Shown here: positions 60,928 through 64,000 of the stretch, in pieces
How the letters are laid out: every line of letters starts with the position of its first letter
Numbering within the stretch: the stretch's first letter is position 1
Assembly: GCF_016863115.1 (NCBI RefSeq)
Contig: NZ_BOOG01000035.1
Location: forward strand, 18,764-82,763
Reading direction: 5' to 3'
DNA: 64,000 nt
Source of the DNA: Sphaerimonospora thailandensis
GTDB lineage: Bacteria > Actinomycetota > Actinomycetes > Streptosporangiales > Streptosporangiaceae
The notes under the pieces: generated by a model
What the model was told of the DNA's origin: nothing
The model's database searches: none
Seen by the model: the letters and a program-made list of their open reading frames with translations, nothing else
Position numbers and translations under genes: made by a program

Positions 60928-61833
60928 ATGACGGCGGCCAGGGCCGGCTTGACCTGGGTCAGGGAGACCAGCGTCTGGGCCCTGGCGAAGGCGACCACGA
61001 TCGCCGGAATCAACTACCGGGTCACCGGCCTCGCCGGCGAGGCGGCGTTCTTCGCGCTGCTGTCGCTGCCGCCGTTCGTGCTCGGACTGCTCGGCGTCAT
61101 GGGCCACCTCAGCGGTCTGCTGGGCGACCAGACCGTCCGGGACATCCGGCGGTGGGTCATCGACCAGTCGGAACTGCTGTTCACCCACAACACCGTGGAG
61201 CGGGTGGTCGAGCCGCTGCTGTCGGACGTGCTCACCGGCGGCCAGGTCTCGCTGATCTCCGTCGGGTTCCTCTTATCGCTGTGGTCCGGCTCCCGGGCGC
61301 TGTTCGTCTACGTGGACCTGATCTCCATCGCGTACGGCCTGGGCGAGGAGCGGGGGATCATCCGCACCCGCGTCATGTCCTTCGGGCTCTACGTGGCCGC
61401 GCTGCTGATCGGCCTGATCGTCATGCCGATCCTCGTCATCGGGCCCACCCTGCTGTCCAACGCACTGCCCCGGTACGAGGTCGTCGTGACGGTCTTCTAC
61501 TGGCCGGTGGTCGTGGTCGGCTCCGTGCTGATGCTCACGCTGCTCTACCACGTCAGCGTGCCGCACCGGACCCGGTGGTGGCGCGAGCTCCCGGGGGCCG
61601 TGCTCGCCCTCTTCATCTGGATCCTCTGCGCGGCCGTGTTACGTGAGGTGCTGGCCGCCTGGTTCACACCGCTGTCGATCTACGGCTCGCTCGCCGCCCC
61701 CATCGCCCTGCTGCTCTGGCTCTACATCACCGCGCTCGCCGTGCTCATCGGGGCCACCCTGAACGCCGAGGTGGACCGCCTGTGGCCGTTGAACGGCAGG
61801 GCCCGGCACGACCACAAGCCCGGCGACGCGTGA
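60928..61833 (+). CDS. YihY/BrkB family membrane protein
   Basis: 301 residues from ATG 60928 with GGGGA upstream; the frame is open to 60571 but lacks conserved sequence there. L-A-G-E-A-A-F-F-A-L-L-S-L-P-P-F near 36-51 and S-G-S-R-A-L-F-V near 126-133 are typical, with about six membrane helices. Family role (possible exporter or RNase BN misannotation) is unresolved. Not linked functionally to its neighbours. Confidence 0.85.
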   Translation: MTAARAGLTWVRETSVWALAKATTIAGINYRVTGLAGEAAFFALLSLPPFVLGLLGVMGHLSGLLGDQTVRDIRRWVIDQSELLFTHNTVERVVEPLLSDVLTGGQVSLISVGFLLSLWSGSRALFVYVDLISIAYGLGEERGIIRTRVMSFGLYVAALLIGLIVMPILVIGPTLLSNALPRYEVVVTVFYWPVVVVGSVLMLTLLYHVSVPHRTRWWRELPGAVLALFIWILCAAVLREVLAAWFTPLSIYGSLAAPIALLLWLYITALAVLIGATLNAEVDRLWPLNGRARHDHKPGDA

Positions 61834-61892
61834 TTTCCGGCTCCTGAGCCGGACCCGGCGCTCGGGCGAGAGACCCTCGGATAGTGTTGAAG

Positions 61893-61990
61893 GCACCGCG
61901 ACTGGCGCTGGCGTGCCCCCGGGCACGGGTAACAGGTGGGGCACCACCGGGGAGCGAGTCAGCGGCGGCCGTGCGCCTGGGTCGCCGCCC
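61893..61990 (+). ncRNA. ZTP riboswitch (pfl motif)
   Basis: The conserved blocks of the pfl/ZTP aptamer appear in order: CCGCGACTGGCG (61896-61907), AGGTGGGGCACCACCGGGGA with GCG following (61934 on), and GCGCCTGGGTCG (61973-61984). It ends about 35 bases before the glyA ATG. ZTP riboswitches sense the folate-deficiency signal ZTP/ZMP and switch on one-carbon genes. Confidence 0.9.
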
Positions 61991-62022
61991 TCGATGAAGT
62001 GTCGATGGAGAAAGAAGGCGCC

Positions 62023-63288
62023 ATGGCCGAGAACTCGCTGAACGTCGTCGACCCGGAGATCGCCGAGCTCATCAGGGCGGAGGAGCGGCGGCAGACCGAC
62101 ACGGTCAAGCTGATCGCCTCGGAGAACTACGTCTCGAGGGCGGTCCTGGAGGCCACCGGGACCGTTCTGACCAACAAATACTCCGAGGGCTACCCCGGCA
62201 AGCGCTACTACGAGGGCCAGCAGGTCATCGACAAGATCGAGACGATCGCCGTCGAGCGGGCCAGGTCGGTCTTCGGAGTGCGCCACGCCAACGTCCAGCC
62301 CTACTCCGGCTCCCCCGCCAACCTCGCGATCTATCTGGCGTTCCTCAAGCCCGGTGACACCGTGCTCGGCATGGGCCTGCCGTTCGGCGGTCACCTCACC
62401 CACGGCTGGTCGGTGTCGGCCACCGGCAAGTGGTTCAACCCGGTGCGGTACGGCGTGCGCAGGGACACCGGCCGGGTCGACATGGACGAGGTGCGCGCCC
62501 TCGCGCTGGAGCACCGGCCCAAACTGATCTTCTGCGGCGGCACGGCCATCCCGCGCACCATCGACTTCCCGGCGTTCGCCGAGATCGCCCGCGAGGTCGG
62601 CGCGGTGCTCGCCGCCGACATCGCGCACATCGCGGGTCTCGTCGCCGGCGGCGCGCATCCCTCACCGGCCGGCCACGCCGACGTGATCTCCACGACCACG
62701 CACAAGACGCTGCGCGGGCCGCGCGGCGCGATGCTCATGGCCGACTCCGACGAGCACGCCACGGCGCTCAACAAGGCGGTCTTCCCCGGGCTGCAGGGCG
62801 GCCCGCACAACCACACCACCGCCGCCATCGCCGTGGCCCTTCACGAGGCGGCCCAGCCGGAGTTCAAGGCGTACGCCGCGCAGATCGTGAAGAACGCGAA
62901 GGCCCTCGCCGACGAGCTGCTCGCCCGCGGCTTCGACCTGGTGTCGGGGGGCACGGACAACCACCTGATCCTGATGGATCTGACACCCAAGGGCATCGGC
63001 GGCAAGCCGGCCGCCCAGGCCCTCGACCGGGCCGGTCTGGAGACCAACTACAACGCGGTGCCGTTCGACCCGCGCAAGCCGTTCGACCCGTCGGGCATCC
63101 GCATCGGCACCCCGTCGGTCACCTCGCGCGGGATGGGCGAGGCGGAGATGCGCCAGATCGGCACGTGGATCGACGAGGTGGTCACCGCGGTCGCCAAGGG
63201 CGAGGCCGAGGCGGAGGACGTGATCACCCGGGTCCGCCGCGAGGTCACCGAGCTGACCGCCCAGTTCCCCGCCCCCGGCCTGTCCTGA
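62023..63288 (+). CDS. glyA: Serine hydroxymethyltransferase
   Basis: 421 residues from ATG 62023 (ATG 62005 and an upstream frame exist, but these cut into the riboswitch). K-L-I-A-S-E-N-Y near 28-35, G-K-R-Y-Y-E-G near 57-63 and the PLP lysine in T-T-H-K-T-L-R-G near 228 are present. It interconverts serine and glycine with tetrahydrofolate. The ZTP riboswitch just upstream makes the gene folate-responsive. Confidence 0.94.
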   Translation: MAENSLNVVDPEIAELIRAEERRQTDTVKLIASENYVSRAVLEATGTVLTNKYSEGYPGKRYYEGQQVIDKIETIAVERARSVFGVRHANVQPYSGSPANLAIYLAFLKPGDTVLGMGLPFGGHLTHGWSVSATGKWFNPVRYGVRRDTGRVDMDEVRALALEHRPKLIFCGGTAIPRTIDFPAFAEIAREVGAVLAADIAHIAGLVAGGAHPSPAGHADVISTTTHKTLRGPRGAMLMADSDEHATALNKAVFPGLQGGPHNHTTAAIAVALHEAAQPEFKAYAAQIVKNAKALADELLARGFDLVSGGTDNHLILMDLTPKGIGGKPAAQALDRAGLETNYNAVPFDPRKPFDPSGIRIGTPSVTSRGMGEAEMRQIGTWIDEVVTAVAKGEAEAEDVITRVRREVTELTAQFPAPGLS

Positions 63289-63300
63289 CATCACACTCAT

Positions 63301-63339
63301 TTCCGCCTCCGTGATCACCGCAAGATCACGGAGGCGGAA
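63301..63339 (+). terminator. 16-bp perfect hairpin behind glyA
   Basis: TTCCGCCTCCGTGATC (63301-63316) and its exact complement (63324-63339) flank a 7-base loop 12 bases after the glyA stop. No U-tract follows. The inner arm is the same CCGTGATC as in the hairpin at 56943. Confidence 0.7.
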
Positions 63340-63362
63340 CAGCTTGCCACCGCGTATAACTA

Positions 63363-63410
63363 CGGAGAGAAATTCTCCGGATACTTTCCGTGCTGTTTCG
63401 GTCCCGAAAC
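63363..63410 (+). promoter_or_regulatory. Two palindromes before the phd/vapC pair
   Basis: CGGAGA-N5-TCTCCG (63363-63379) and GTTTCG-N4-CGAAAC (63395-63410) lie 27 and more bases before the antitoxin ATG. Phd/VapBC pairs commonly repress themselves at palindromes in this place; either could be the operator. Confidence 0.45.
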
Positions 63411-63436
63411 GGGCGGCGCTGCTTTACGGTGACCCC

Positions 63437-63742
63437 ATGACACGCATGATGGAGAACATGGAGCGCATCGGAGTCACCGAGTTCAAAGATCACGCCGCCG
63501 ACTACCTCGACAAGACCCTCGCGGGCGAGACCATCGAGGTCATCGAGAACGGCCGCACCGTCGCGCGACTGGTCCCCGTACCCGGACCGAGCGCGATCCT
63601 CGCCGAGTGGGTGGCCCAAGGCCGCGCCATCCCCGCGACTGGGAATCTCCGCCAACTCCTGGCCGAAATGGAGACCGAGCCATACGACGACGTCAACGTC
63701 ACCGAAGAGCTCATCCGGATGAGGGAGGAGGAGCGGTTTTGA
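63437..63742 (+). CDS. Phd/YefM family antitoxin
   Basis: About 101 residues from ATG 63437 (ATG 63458 also possible). G-V-T-E-F-K-D-H-A-A-D-Y-L-D near 12-25 and T-I-E-V-I-E-N-G-R-T-V-A-R-L-V near 32-46 are the Phd N-terminal DNA-binding fold. The C-terminal segment (E-E-L-I-R-M-R-E-E-E-R-F) is the toxin-wrapping tail. Its stop overlaps the TTG of the PIN gene (TTGA). Confidence 0.88.
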   Translation: MTRMMENMERIGVTEFKDHAADYLDKTLAGETIEVIENGRTVARLVPVPGPSAILAEWVAQGRAIPATGNLRQLLAEMETEPYDDVNVTEELIRMREEERF

Positions 63743-64000
63743 TCTACGTCGACAGCTCTGCGATGATTAAACTGATTCATCCGGAACCAGAGTCGAAGGT
63801 CCTTTCCAACTGGCTTGCGGAGCGGGTGGATCAGGGTGTTTTCTCCTCCGCCTTGATCGAGGTGGAGACCCACCGTGCCATCCGGCGGTTCGCACCCGAG
63901 CGCATTCCGGTGATCGCCCCATTCCTGGCTGAAGTCGATCGGATTGAAATGGACGTCGCCATCCGTGGCGTTGCTGCGGCGTTCTTCGACCGGCACCTAC
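63739..64000 (+). CDS. PIN-domain (VapC-like) toxin, 5' part only
   Basis: A TTG overlapping the antitoxin stop begins I-Y-V-D-S-S-A-M-I-K-L, the PIN N-terminus with the first catalytic Asp. S-S-A-L-I-E-V-E-T-H-R-A near 38-49 supplies the second acidic residue. 87 codons are seen before the window ends. VapC toxins are Mg2+-dependent RNases that cut tRNA or rRNA. Confidence 0.88.
   Translation, partial: MIYVDSSAMIKLIHPEPESKVLSNWLAERVDQGVFSSALIEVETHRAIRRFAPERIPVIAPFLAEVDRIEMDVAIRGVAAAFFDRHL

Noticed and set aside
1..64000. tRNA or rRNA genes
   Set aside because: No T-loop GGTTCGAATCC-type sequence with matching acceptor stems and no rRNA-like block was seen on either strand, though a covariance scan would be decisive.

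Overview
The window is chromosomal DNA of a high-GC Gram-positive actinomycete. The evidence is a very high third-codon-position G+C, many GTG and TTG starts, frequent ATGA/GTGA/TTGA stop-start overlaps, a WhiB protein, a PASTA-less Ser/Thr kinase, SseB and DUF6907 proteins and an IdeR/DmdR-type iron box. A Streptosporangiaceae-like genus is my best guess, but this is inference. No rRNA, tRNA, insertion sequence, intact prophage or CRISPR array was seen.

Layout. Positions 1-5.5 kb hold the end of a ferritin-like protein, two DUF202 membrane proteins, a protein with a long YQDQ-type repeat tail, a DinG-type helicase and an SGNH hydrolase. Positions 5.5-8.7 kb (minus strand) are a tightly overlapped shikimate operon, aroC-aroK-aroB-aroQ, preceded by a short prepilin peptidase and an SseB protein. 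Positions 10.2-13.8 kb hold a hydroxyisobutyrate-dehydrogenase-like enzyme, a histidine-kinase-like ATPase and two AraC regulators. Positions 14.0-16.1 kb hold a barbiturase/cyanurate-hydrolase-family enzyme translated next to a carbamate kinase. Positions 16.2-20.0 kb are accessory and partly decayed: an XRE/TPR regulator overlapping a truncated YefM antitoxin and a 15-codon YoeB stub, a DUF6907 pair, a Cas3 C-terminal remnant, and an RHH/DUF433/DUF5615 set with broken frames. Positions 20.2-22.4 kb are ahpC-ahpD with divergent oxyR. Positions 22.4-25.3 kb hold an aminotransferase, a nitrilase-family amidase and two unknown genes.

Positions 25.3-48.0 kb are a catabolic region. It holds an AccDA-like carboxyltransferase with a CaiB-type CoA-transferase, hydantoinase/oxoprolinase subunits HyuA-HyuB with CoxG, an operon of NCS2 permease plus a three-subunit molybdenum hydroxylase, a PucR regulator, and a divergent DUF2877-FdrA-DUF1116 operon (homologues of the E. 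coli oxamate carbamoyltransferase AllH-AllF-AllG). A polysaccharide deacetylase lipoprotein and cydAB are inserted here on the other strand. With the barbiturase and carbamate kinase at 14-16 kb, these genes could form a route in which an N-heterocycle (perhaps uracil or a purine) is imported, hydroxylated, ring-opened and decarbamoylated, with carbamoyl phosphate giving ATP. That assembly is a hypothesis.

Positions 48-64 kb hold a Ser/Thr kinase, a family A DNA polymerase homologue, a metallophosphoesterase, a sucraseferredoxin-like protein behind an iron box, a WhiB protein, a phosphoribosyltransferase, rsgA (with an apparent leader peptide and terminator), an assimilatory sulfate-reduction operon with a recognisable leader peptide, a BrkB-family membrane protein, glyA under a ZTP riboswitch, and a Phd/VapC toxin-antitoxin pair cut by the window end.

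Regulatory DNA that can be read directly includes a Rex-like site and three evenly spaced CTAC-N5-GTAG palindromes before cydA, the iron box, the ZTP aptamer, two leader-peptide/terminator arrangements, and two related long hairpins containing CCGTGATC.
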